Shown here piece by piece: positions 7,487 to 15,338 of a DNA stretch of 33,977 nucleotides. The DNA comes from Candidatus Jordarchaeia archaeon (GTDB lineage: Archaea; Asgardarchaeota; Jordiarchaeia; Jordiarchaeales; Jordiarchaeaceae), in the NCBI GenBank assembly GCA_018383815.1, contig JAHAWU010000027.1:1-33977 (forward strand), given 5' to 3'. The notes under the pieces were generated by a model. That model ran no database searches. It was not told where the DNA came from and worked only from the letters and a program-made list of their open reading frames with translations. Both the position numbers and the translations under genes were made by a program. Position 1 is the first letter of the stretch, and each line of letters starts with the position of its first letter.

Positions 7487-8650
7487 CTAGAGATCGTTTT
7501 GGCTCAGAATGTTTAGGAAGTGGTCTAGGCCGTTGCCCATTTTTTGAAGCTCATTACTTCTGTACAGGGGTTCATCTAACAGGTTTAGCACATCTTTTTC
7601 CAGGTTTTCTGCGATTTTGCCGTAGCCATATTTCTGAACCATTAGAGCGTTTTTCCTCTTTTCCATGTGCCCCTTAGGGCAGAATAGTAGTAGGGGCACT
7701 CCGTACATTATAGCTTCCGAAACGGTTCCGAATCCGCTTCGCGCAATAACTAGGTTTGAAGCGTTAATATAGTTTTGAATGTCTGGAAGGAAACCGTTGA
7801 ATTTCAAGTTTTCTTGTTCCAATTCTTTGAAAATTCCTGGTGGGGTGACTACATAGAAGTGTATGTCTGGGTGTTCCAGTGCAATCTTTTTGTAAATGTA
7901 GAAATCATGATTTTCCATTAAAAAATTTTTTTGGTAGGGTCTTCCCATCACTAGAACCAATGGTTCGTTTTTGCCTAACCCTAACTCTTCCCTCACCTTT
8001 GCTTTGGTTCTGGTTACATCTCTTACTATGGGGGGGTAGACTTTTTCGCAGTCCACAATTTCTGGCCTAATATCCATTGCGAAATTCTCGGAAAGGCCGA
8101 AAAATGAACGTACACGCTCCCCCCAAACTATGGGCCTCTCAACTAGATAAGAGTAAAAATTCATCCTGAACTCTCTCCAACCGTATTTAAAGGGTTGGTA
8201 GTGCGTGATGTTAATGGTCCTCATTCCCGGTATGCACGTAAGGTGGGGGTTGTAATCGTTGACTAGGACACGGTACTTCAAGCCCATAATTAGGGTTCTC
8301 AGAAAATCTATGGGGAAATATAGGCTGCCAAAAATTAATCTCAAAACCGTGGGGAAAACATTGAGGTCCCCATTATTTCTATAAATATATTTTATTCCAT
8401 GAAGCTTATTATTGCATCTCATACTTGTCTGGGAGAGAAATTTTATTCTTTCCTCATCGCTGAAAACAAGGTACTCTATATTATTCATTTTTAGCCTTGA
8501 GGCTATGGCGCTAACTCTCTGTGCATGGCCGTATCCTTCTGTGGTGGGGCACAGAACCACTTTGAAACTTGAATAACGATTTTTGCAAATTGGTTTTTCC
8601 AACAAAGGTTTATTTAACTCAGCGGTTACCAATCCTTTTTCTTCCTTCAA
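7487..8650 (-). CDS. GT-B glycosyltransferase (MurG/GT28-like)
   Basis: 387 aa from TTG 8650. The N-terminal domain begins VVLCPTTEGYGHAQR, the Gly-rich acceptor-side loop of MurG-like enzymes. The C-terminal domain has VLVMGRPYQKN and then ASNLVIARSGFGTVSEAI with GVPLLLF, the nucleotide-sugar-binding signature of GT28/GT1 enzymes. It likely transfers a sugar from a nucleotide donor to a lipid or surface acceptor, but no substrate can be named. The first about 25 residues are not conserved-looking, and a downstream TTG start (codon 7, behind GAAGGA) is possible. It is a lone gene with its own regulatory region. Confidence 0.78.
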   Translation of the reverse strand: MKEEKGLVTAELNKPLLEKPICKNRYSSFKVVLCPTTEGYGHAQRVSAIASRLKMNNIEYLVFSDEERIKFLSQTSMRCNNKLHGIKYIYRNNGDLNVFPTVLRLIFGSLYFPIDFLRTLIMGLKYRVLVNDYNPHLTCIPGMRTINITHYQPFKYGWREFRMNFYSYLVERPIVWGERVRSFFGLSENFAMDIRPEIVDCEKVYPPIVRDVTRTKAKVREELGLGKNEPLVLVMGRPYQKNFLMENHDFYIYKKIALEHPDIHFYVVTPPGIFKELEQENLKFNGFLPDIQNYINASNLVIARSGFGTVSEAIMYGVPLLLFCPKGHMEKRKNALMVQKYGYGKIAENLEKDVLNLLDEPLYRSNELQKMGNGLDHFLNILSQNDL

Positions 8651-9187
8651 AACTTTCTAGCTGAGTTCATAGTCCTCTCCTTGCTAAATTATCTGGATTC
8701 TGAAGGATTTAGCGTTCAACTATTTCTTGAATAGTTTAGTTCATAAAAATTGGTTATCTCCTAAAGCTTTTGGTACGATAACCGACTTTCCCATATTTTA
8801 AACAGCACTCCAGATAAATGGTTATTGTTATACTATTAGGTTTTTGTTTTTCCCTTTTTAAAAGGATTGTTAGCGAGATAAGTCCCTCCCACTCATTTAG
8901 TCCAGTCGAGGGGAGCGTGTCAACCAAAGCTTATTTTATTTCCCGTATGGGGAAGGCAGTGTGTTCAAATGGCACTCTCCTTTGTGGGGACACTTTTTTG
9001 TGACTGAGTTTTTGGGGGAAAATTTCCACCAATTTTTAACGCCATTATGTAAAACAAGGAGGGTACCGAAGGGTTGCGTCAGCAGATCAAGAGAGGTTCA
9101 AACCAATTTGCTGCACATTTCAAGATTTGCCGCATTAAAAAGCTTATTAAATATTAGGCTCCTGTAATTGGATTAAGAATCAGGGGT
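8651..9187. promoter_or_regulatory. Intergenic region with two dyads and a TATA-like box for the glycosyltransferase
   Basis: No convincing gene is present; two short open frames here lack SD sequences and family resemblance. Dyad 1 is AACTATT/AATAGTT (8718-8724, 8730-8736). Dyad 2 is GGTTATC/GATAACC (8752-8758, 8777-8783) and encloses AAAGCTTT. Between them, a minus-strand TATA-like TTTTTATGAA (about 8741-8750) would start transcription near 8720, inside dyad 1. The part from 8784 to 9130 holds nothing I can name. A plus-strand TATA-like TTATTAAATA near 9143-9152 probably serves the gene at 9194. Confidence 0.4.
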
Positions 9188-9193
9188 ATGCGA

Positions 9194-11278
9194 ATGAGGC
9201 AAAAGACAAGAGAAGCCATAATAATTTGCTCTCTCTTATTGCTCCCCTTGGCAGGATTAATTATGGGTGGTGCGCTTAATTCAAGCGGTAACTCTCAGTT
9301 TCTATTATGCTTTTCGACCAGTGAATTGGCTTGCGGGTCTAGTCTTTCAGTAAAGGATACCCACATGATTTCCTTCAATTCTGACACGGCGCATGATTTG
9401 ACTATTTATCGTCCCCCAGCCTGGTCTATATCCTCAATAAACATCACCCTCTCAAACATTACCACACCAACCTATAATATGGTGGTCGAGGACTACGCAG
9501 AAATGGGTATCCCCCTATTTGTACCAGGTTCCTCAATAAATGACTCGATATATCTTGTGTGTTTGATGAGCTTTAATGTAACAGATGTACAGCGGGTTTA
9601 CTTCAACAAGTTGGGGGCGCTTCTTATAAACACGGAATTCAATACTAGTGCCTATGTTGATGTCGCAATTCTTAACGCCACATACAACTATGATTTTGGT
9701 ATTCTCCTTCCAAACGAAACACTCAAAGTAATGCACAATATATCACTCGCGAATTCCGGCGGACCACTGGAGTTTAAGACCTTAAATCTCACATCCAATC
9801 CAGACGAGTACCTCTATCTCGACACTGCTATAAACCAAACAGACTATAACACCTACTTCATCGCGATAGCCCAAAATGTAACCGCCATCACAGACCCCAT
9901 AATCTACTGGTTCTACGCTACAGACTCACATAATGGAGATCAGGGCGACGCATGGTGGGCAGCCTTCTGGTACGGTGAAGAAACTCCCTTTGCTTTTAGC
10001 AATAGGGATTTCACCTACAATGATACTTTCGACTTCTGCCTAAAGCTTTACTTGAATCCAAGCGACCCCTCTCAAGGTAATCCCTGGCCGAGTGATTTAG
10101 GTCTGAGAATTAACGGCGTAAACGTTAATAGCACTGGTCCAGGGAGCGGATGGTGGAGCACTACTGAAAACTTGTCACTAAATCCTTTGTTCTTTGATTT
10201 TTCTTCAAATTGGTCAACTTGGTCAGGAGGCACGTGTCCTGTAAGTTTTACAGCAGAAGTCTGGTTCACCTACCAGGAAGCCCCAAATATCCTTCTGGCT
10301 TCTTTGACACAAGTCTTCCTAACAATGACTTATTTTGAAGACCAAAGAGAGTTTAAAAATTACCTATTCCTAGTTGCTTTAGGCTCCATCGTTGTTGCTG
10401 GCGCGGCTGGCTACAAATTGGATAAGAGAAGAAAGATTCCCAGAAATGCTTTGCAAAGTCTTGAACACATAATAGTTGATCACAATAATACTGGCGTTCT
10501 TCTGTGGGCCTTTGACTTCGTTTCTATGGAGCAGGATATAGCTCTAATCTCGGGATTTATGTCGGCAATCAAATCATTTTTAGAGGAAATGAAAGTGGGA
10601 GGATTGAAAAGGCTGGGAACCGAGTTTGGAACCTTCATTAGGGAAGAAAGCGAGCTATTGACTGCAACCTGCATCACCAGCGACATAGGAATCGACGAAG
10701 AACTCTGGATTAGAGGCAAACTGCATAAGTTCCTAACCCAGATAGAGCAGCAGCACCGAAGGCAGCTTGAAGAGTGGAAGGGCGATGTAGGCCAGTTTAA
10801 AGAGACGTTTCCAATGGTTCTAGGCTCAGTAATAGATCTAGATAGGGTGCATAAACTTCACAAGCAGAAATTCTCCAGACTAAGCAAGAAAAAACAAAAG
10901 CTGCAGAGAGAAGTCAACAAGTATGGAGCCAAGCTTGAAGAATTAAAATCCAAATATGATTCTGGTGAACTAGACTATGAGGAATACACCGCTAAAAGGC
11001 TCAAAACCGAGTACAAGTATGACAAAGTCCAAAAAGACTACATATACGCCAGCCTATTTCTCTCAAAAGTCCCCCTCGAAACTGTAACCTCACAAAAACA
11101 GTTAGAAAACCTACAGGAAATACAGAAACGTTTCGTGGAAATAAGAATGCAGATTGAAGAGCTCCGAAGAAAACAGAGCGAAGGAACATTCAACGAAAAT
11201 GACAGAAAGCGAAAAGAAAAACTGCAAAAAGAACTAATAAAACTAGTGGAGAAACTAGACAGATACCAAAAGGGATGA
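9194..11278 (+). CDS. Membrane-anchored sequon-rich protein with longin-like sensor and coiled-coil tail
   Basis: About 694 aa. An N-terminal hydrophobic segment (about residues 8-30) is a signal or anchor. The next about 360 residues contain 16 N-x-S/T sequons, so this is probably a glycosylated ectodomain. A second membrane helix lies near residue 390-410 (LFLVALGSIVVAGAAGY), followed by KLDKRRK, which places the rest in the cytoplasm. Residues about 425-545 (GVLLWAFDFV, ALISGFMSAIKSF, LEEWKGDVGQF) resemble the longin/roadblock-like sensor domain common in archaeal proteins. The tail after about residue 550 is a charged coiled coil. ATG 9194 is preferred because AGGGGT (9182-9187) sits 6 bases upstream; ATG 9188 abuts it. 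I do not recognise the ectodomain. Confidence 0.7.
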   Translation: MRQKTREAIIICSLLLLPLAGLIMGGALNSSGNSQFLLCFSTSELACGSSLSVKDTHMISFNSDTAHDLTIYRPPAWSISSINITLSNITTPTYNMVVEDYAEMGIPLFVPGSSINDSIYLVCLMSFNVTDVQRVYFNKLGALLINTEFNTSAYVDVAILNATYNYDFGILLPNETLKVMHNISLANSGGPLEFKTLNLTSNPDEYLYLDTAINQTDYNTYFIAIAQNVTAITDPIIYWFYATDSHNGDQGDAWWAAFWYGEETPFAFSNRDFTYNDTFDFCLKLYLNPSDPSQGNPWPSDLGLRINGVNVNSTGPGSGWWSTTENLSLNPLFFDFSSNWSTWSGGTCPVSFTAEVWFTYQEAPNILLASLTQVFLTMTYFEDQREFKNYLFLVALGSIVVAGAAGYKLDKRRKIPRNALQSLEHIIVDHNNTGVLLWAFDFVSMEQDIALISGFMSAIKSFLEEMKVGGLKRLGTEFGTFIREESELLTATCITSDIGIDEELWIRGKLHKFLTQIEQQHRRQLEEWKGDVGQFKETFPMVLGSVIDLDRVHKLHKQKFSRLSKKKQKLQREVNKYGAKLEELKSKYDSGELDYEEYTAKRLKTEYKYDKVQKDYIYASLFLSKVPLETVTSQKQLENLQEIQKRFVEIRMQIEELRRKQSEGTFNENDRKRKEKLQKELIKLVEKLDRYQKG

Positions 11279-11476
11279 AAAATTCCTCAAGGGAACCAAA
11301 ACCACACCCCACTTTTTAATTCTAAACTCACTAGCCATAGAAACACATTTCCATAATCCATCTTTGATACTCCACGCGAAGTCGGGAGCTTGTCTCTCTA
11401 AAGATTCCTTTAACAAGCATGTGAACCTTTTAAAAAAAGAAAATTCTTCGCGAACACTATGCTTGACCGCTTTATT

Positions 11477-12844
11477 TCATGCTAGTAGTCCGGTTAGCTG
11501 GTTTATGTCCTCTACTTTCTCCAAATTTTCAATTGTGGAGATTATTTCTCCAATTTCCCGTTTGGTTTTTACTCCTTCCGCCATACTGTACAGTTTTTTC
11601 TTAACGTCGAAGCCCTCCTCGGGTTGGAAGAAGGCGTCATACTTGGAGAACTGGGTGTAGCTGGTTCCGTCCTTCATGGTTATGGTTACTTCAGCCGATG
11701 ATCCTATCGCTGGGTCTCCTTTGAGTTTAATTTTCTTTATTACTTCGTGCACCTTGGGGTCTAATATTTTCTCCATTTTTAATTGTCTAGGCGTATACTC
11801 CCTGTCAACCAAGGATATAGCCATAGGGTAGTATCCATCTATTAATAGTGCTTGGTAGGTCCAGTCCCGACGATTCTTGATTCTCTCATAGAAATCCGGG
11901 TAGCGTAGAGAGTAGAACCCCGCAGTCAACATCATAATAAACGGGCACCTTATACTTATTTCCCTCACATTTTCTGGCTCAACTTTATTGCTGTTTACAA
12001 TTTTGAGAATGGCATCAATTGGAGCATTGTAGTAGGCCACCACTGGGAAGGGTTTATTCACCAGTTTTAGTGTTCTCCACTCCACTCCCAAATCCTTCGT
12101 GATTATCTCCAGTCTGGACAAGTCCGGTATATTGGAAGCCATGTTGCAGTATCCCAGAGAGTGTTCCAGTATCTCGTGGCTTCCACTCAAACCCGCCTGA
12201 GCCAAACATGCTGAAGTAACTCCTACATAGGCAGGTATTCCGGTAAGCATACCCTTACAATCCGCGGCCCAGTTAATCATAGTGTTTCCCTGCACATGGG
12301 TGCATGCTATACCCATAGCGTCCATTAACTGTTCCACATCTAGACCCATCAATTTGCCCGCCACCAGTGGAACGTCAATCGCGTGATTCGGTGAAGCGTG
12401 TCCCACATGAACAGGATCCACCAGCACTTCCCCCGTCCTTCCTCCAACCTCGTTTCCAATAACTAGGGCGGTGATTATCTCCTTACCATTGGAACCGTAA
12501 CTTTCACCCACAGCCAAAGCTGTTGGAACACCTACATCTCCCACGTGTGATTCTGGTAAGTAGTCTTCAAACTCCAAAATGCATGCAAGGTAAGAGTTCA
12601 CCATGGCGGCGTTTCTCATGGAGGTTTTGTAGCCACCACTAATCACTGTAGACTCCGGCTTGTCACCCCAATTTTTAACCGCTTTAATTATCCGTTGCCC
12701 AGGCTCCATCATTGAACCAGCATATATTGTGGCTATCATATTTATCAACTGGTTCTTTACACAAGCCACGACTTCCTTTGGAATGTTTTCATACCTCAGG
12801 TTGTAGGCCCACTCCGCAACTTTTTTTGTGATGCCTTGCCTCAT
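11477..12844 (-). CDS. MmgE/PrpD family protein
   Basis: 455 aa from ATG 12844. It shows the family's all-helical N-terminal domain (KKVAEWAYNLRYENIP, LEFEDYLPESHVGD, VIGNEVGGRTGE, HVGHASPNHA, NWAADCKGM) and a C-terminal alpha/beta domain ending ENLEKVEDINQLTGLL. Members include 2-methylcitrate dehydratase, cis-aconitate decarboxylase and iminodisuccinate epimerase; the specific reaction cannot be read from sequence. There are two in-frame GTG codons at 12853 and 12850, but they form part of the GAGGTGG SD, so the ATG is chosen. It is last in a minus-strand set with an SCP2-like and an M24-fold gene, 17 bases after the SCP2-like stop. Confidence 0.88.
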   Translation of the reverse strand: MRQGITKKVAEWAYNLRYENIPKEVVACVKNQLINMIATIYAGSMMEPGQRIIKAVKNWGDKPESTVISGGYKTSMRNAAMVNSYLACILEFEDYLPESHVGDVGVPTALAVGESYGSNGKEIITALVIGNEVGGRTGEVLVDPVHVGHASPNHAIDVPLVAGKLMGLDVEQLMDAMGIACTHVQGNTMINWAADCKGMLTGIPAYVGVTSACLAQAGLSGSHEILEHSLGYCNMASNIPDLSRLEIITKDLGVEWRTLKLVNKPFPVVAYYNAPIDAILKIVNSNKVEPENVREISIRCPFIMMLTAGFYSLRYPDFYERIKNRRDWTYQALLIDGYYPMAISLVDREYTPRQLKMEKILDPKVHEVIKKIKLKGDPAIGSSAEVTITMKDGTSYTQFSKYDAFFQPEEGFDVKKKLYSMAEGVKTKREIGEIISTIENLEKVEDINQLTGLLA

Positions 12845-12861
12845 TTCCACCACCTCTTTTC

Positions 12862-13221
12862 CTACTTTAATAGTGATAGTAGCTGCATGACCATTCCCAG
12901 TGCGAGAGCTGTGTTTTGCGCATCCTTGTTCACCACAAGTCTATCCGCGGCGGCCACGCTTGCCAAGTTCGCCTCACCGCGAAAAACCGATTTCCAATCT
13001 TCTTCGTCCATCTCCACCGTTGCGGCCACCCATTCACTCTCCCCCTCCTCAAAATGGGCGGTTTCCGGCTCCACAGTTAAAACATAGCTCTTCTTACCCT
13101 TCACCCTCAAGTTATACATTTTGTTCTTGATATAATTATAGTACTGAGTGCCGCTAACCACTCGCCAGAGATATTCATACGCCTTGCAAAAATGGTTCAA
13201 GCCTTCCTCTACTTCACTCAT
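12862..13221 (-). CDS. SCP2-like (sterol-carrier fold) small protein
   Basis: 119 aa, soluble. The second half (YVLTVEPETAHF, VAATVEMDEEDWKSVFRGE, then RLVVNKDAQNTAL and a hydrophobic C-terminus) follows the SCP2 pattern: a beta strand, a short helix with an acidic DEEDW-type motif, a Gly turn, and a strand before the last helix. SCP2 domains bind lipids or acyl-CoA. The usual N-terminal segment is weak, so the fold call is moderate. It lies between the M24-fold gene (17 bases) and the MmgE/PrpD gene, suggesting one transcript and a shared hydrophobic or acyl substrate. Confidence 0.55.
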   Translation of the reverse strand: MSEVEEGLNHFCKAYEYLWRVVSGTQYYNYIKNKMYNLRVKGKKSYVLTVEPETAHFEEGESEWVAATVEMDEEDWKSVFRGEANLASVAAADRLVVNKDAQNTALALGMVMQLLSLLK

Positions 13222-13238
13222 ACAGACACCCCGAAAAT

Positions 13239-14405
13239 TTATACTTTTATCAAGGGTTCTACAGGAGTCTTGGTGAGCTTCTCAGCTCCCTTCTTGGTGA
13301 TAAGTATGGGTACTTCTAGTCTCAGGCCGCCCACTCCCGGATGGTTCAACTGTATAAAGAGTTCTTCCACCATGTTCTCTTTGAACTCCATACTCGCCCA
13401 AGGCTCAAAACTGCTAATGGGGGGATACCACTCATGGCCCACTATTCCCAGTCCGTGTCCAAAAACTGGTGGAACGTGTGGCAGATACTCGGTCTGGAAG
13501 AGCCTCTTGGAAACCTCGTTGGCGATTTCTCCAATCTTCATTCCCGGCTGTATATTGTCAAGCATATAGTGCACTATTTCATTGTAGGTGTCTATAAGTT
13601 TCTGCTGCTTGGGTGTAGGCTTACCCATAACCACATTGTATGCGAGGTCTGAGTAGTAGAGTTCATAGGTGCAGTGGAGATCTATGCACACCACCTCTCC
13701 CCTCCTTACTTTTTTGTTGCTGGGCGGTGTACAGGCACACTTACTCAAGGCCCCACGTTCTCCGGAATAGATTTCGTCTCCCCCAGTTACTGGCCAGTTC
13801 CACATGGAACCCAGCTCCCGCATTCTTTTCTCTCCCGCCCCCACTATAGCAGTTTCAGTAACCCCCACATCCAAAACTTCCAAAGCCGCCTTCTGACCCT
13901 CATCTGCAATCTGAGCCGCCTTCCTGAGCAATTTTATTTCCTCCGGCTCCTTTATGACTGCCACCTCATTTATCACATCTGAGCCATCAACAATCTCTGC
14001 CTCTGGTAGACACTCTTTTAAAGTCTGGTACTCGGAATGGGTGATTAGCCCCTCCACAAGCCTTGGGGAAAGGCTCATCTCTATTCCAATTGTGGCATCT
14101 TGGAGCTTATTCTCTTTGACTCTATTGGCAATTTGTTCCATCCAAGTTATACCCTTAATGGGCCCCCACTCGTACACGTCTTTTATCCAGGTTTCGGTTT
14201 TCACCCTCGAAGCCTCAATTACTGAGGGATAGACTGCCACTTCGCCCTCAAGGGGCACGTACACTGCGGCTCTGTAGGGGATAAAGGTCCCCGAAACGTA
14301 GCATACACTGGAAAGTCTTGTTCCCACCAGAACATCTATGCCTTTCTTCTCCATATTGGCCCTTATTCTCTCCATTCTCTTCTCAAAATCAAACTTCGGC
14401 TTCAA
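13239..14405 (-). CDS. M24 (aminopeptidase P/creatinase-fold) protein with altered metal site
   Basis: About 388 aa. An N-terminal creatinase-type domain (to about residue 145) precedes the pita-bread domain. Metal-ligand positions seen are Asp in CIDLH, Asp in YYSDLAY, His in FGHGLGIVGHEW and the last Glu in LRLEVPI. The fourth ligand, Glu in the usual TIEPG motif, is absent: the stretch reads ENMVEELFIQLNHPG, with Phe at that place by my alignment. The family includes Xaa-Pro peptidases but also creatinase and DMSP lyase DddP, so a non-peptidase role is plausible. GTG 14414 overlaps the GAAGGGGTG SD, so TTG 14405, 6 bases beyond it, is the likely start. It heads the operon with the SCP2-like and MmgE/PrpD genes. 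Confidence 0.8.
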   Translation of the reverse strand: MKPKFDFEKRMERIRANMEKKGIDVLVGTRLSSVCYVSGTFIPYRAAVYVPLEGEVAVYPSVIEASRVKTETWIKDVYEWGPIKGITWMEQIANRVKENKLQDATIGIEMSLSPRLVEGLITHSEYQTLKECLPEAEIVDGSDVINEVAVIKEPEEIKLLRKAAQIADEGQKAALEVLDVGVTETAIVGAGEKRMRELGSMWNWPVTGGDEIYSGERGALSKCACTPPSNKKVRRGEVVCIDLHCTYELYYSDLAYNVVMGKPTPKQQKLIDTYNEIVHYMLDNIQPGMKIGEIANEVSKRLFQTEYLPHVPPVFGHGLGIVGHEWYPPISSFEPWASMEFKENMVEELFIQLNHPGVGGLRLEVPILITKKGAEKLTKTPVEPLIKV

Positions 14406-14530
14406 AACAAGCACCCCTTCAAAAATTTTCTCAAAAAGTAATCTAGACTCTCTACTGATAAGGGGTTAAAAGCCTTTTTAAAAATTTGCAACGCCAGCAA
14501 TAAAGAGGAGTTTTTCAGGAGGAGGGACTC

Positions 14531-15034
14531 TTATTTTAGTTTTTCTCCGCAGTACTTGCAGAATCTGGAGTCCCAGTCGATTTCCATGCCGCAGAAGGGA
14601 CAGAAACTCGCCTTTGATCTGGGTATGGGGGTGAATCCTCTAGAGAATAGGGTGTGAATCATTGTGCACAGGTTTTTCCAGGAATCTTTTATTTTGGCCT
14701 TCTCGCTCTCGAAGGCCTCTTTGTTAATTTCTCCATTTTGGTAATATGGTGTTATTTCGTAACTTATAGTGATGGAGACATGTTTCTTGTCCTTCTTGAA
14801 GGTGAGGGACCCCACCGAGTGGGCGTAGCACAATTTTTGGCTAATTAGGATTCGGCCCTCCTCCCAATCCTTTTTAACCACTATGAATCCCAAATTGCTG
14901 ATAACTTCCTCTATGAGGTCTAAAAACTCTTCCTCAGACAAATCCACATCATCAAATTCACCCAACCAGCGGAGCTCCGACAACTCACACACCAGCAAAA
15001 ACCATTTGGTGAAGCGAAGCCTGCCAAACAACAT
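14531..15034 (-). CDS. Zinc-ribbon protein, unknown function
   Basis: 167 aa. The C-terminus is a double-CxxC zinc ribbon (FCPFCGMEIDWDSRFCKYCG), about residues 144-164. The N-terminal about 130 residues form an unrecognised alpha/beta region (EEEFLDLIEEVISNLGF, VSITISYEITPYY) with no membrane segment. The transcript is likely leaderless: minus-strand TTTTTATATA lies at 15061-15070, about 30 bases upstream of the ATG, and no SD is seen. It is a lone gene next to a 10-bp inverted repeat at 15143. Confidence 0.65.
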   Translation of the reverse strand: MLFGRLRFTKWFLLVCELSELRWLGEFDDVDLSEEEFLDLIEEVISNLGFIVVKKDWEEGRILISQKLCYAHSVGSLTFKKDKKHVSITISYEITPYYQNGEINKEAFESEKAKIKDSWKNLCTMIHTLFSRGFTPIPRSKASFCPFCGMEIDWDSRFCKYCGEKLK

Positions 15035-15060
15035 TCATTATTCGAAACTCATAGATCACA

Positions 15061-15070
15061 TATATAAAAA
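15061..15070 (-). promoter_or_regulatory. TATA box for the zinc-ribbon gene (leaderless)
   Basis: Read on the minus strand the sequence is TTTTTATATA, an archaeal TATA box centred about 31 bases before the ATG at 15034. Archaeal transcription starts about 25 bases downstream of TATA, so the RNA should begin at or next to the start codon. Confidence 0.5.
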
Positions 15071-15142
15071 TTTTGAAATAGAAGGCTTGACAAAATTCAT
15101 GTTCCCCGACGTATATCATCCGTGATGCAATGATAGAGTATT

Positions 15143-15180
15143 GTTTTTCGTCACAGATACGACCTCTAGCGACGAAAAAC
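15143..15180. repeat. Perfect 10-bp inverted repeat between divergent genes
   Basis: GTTTTTCGTC (15143-15152) and GACGAAAAAC (15171-15180) are perfect reverse complements with an 18-base spacer. The repeat lies between the minus-strand zinc-ribbon gene and the plus-strand Fe-S protein gene. It is more than 100 bases from either predicted transcription start. It could be an operator with two half-sites on adjacent helical faces (28 bases centre to centre) or an RNA hairpin. The rest of 15035-15338 holds only the two promoters (plus-strand TATA-like TCTTATAC near 15281). Confidence 0.45.
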
Positions 15181-15338
15181 GCTGAGAAGAAAAAGCCAAA
15201 ATCAATTTTGTCCCAAAGCCGAACTAGAATCCGATGCTCCTCCCCTAGGTTGTTTTATGCCTTTTTGATTTTCGAAAAGGTCTTATACTGAAGAATGCAT
15301 AAATAAAGGAAAATGATTGTTAAAAAGGAGAGGTTTTG

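Noticed and set aside
9090-9110. GGTTCAAACC resembling a tRNA T-arm loop
   Set aside because: The flanks do not form a 5-bp T stem, and no D-arm, anticodon arm or acceptor pairing is found nearby.
8818-9167. Two short overlapping plus-strand open frames
   Set aside because: No SD, no family resemblance, and low-complexity composition; treated as non-coding upstream DNA.
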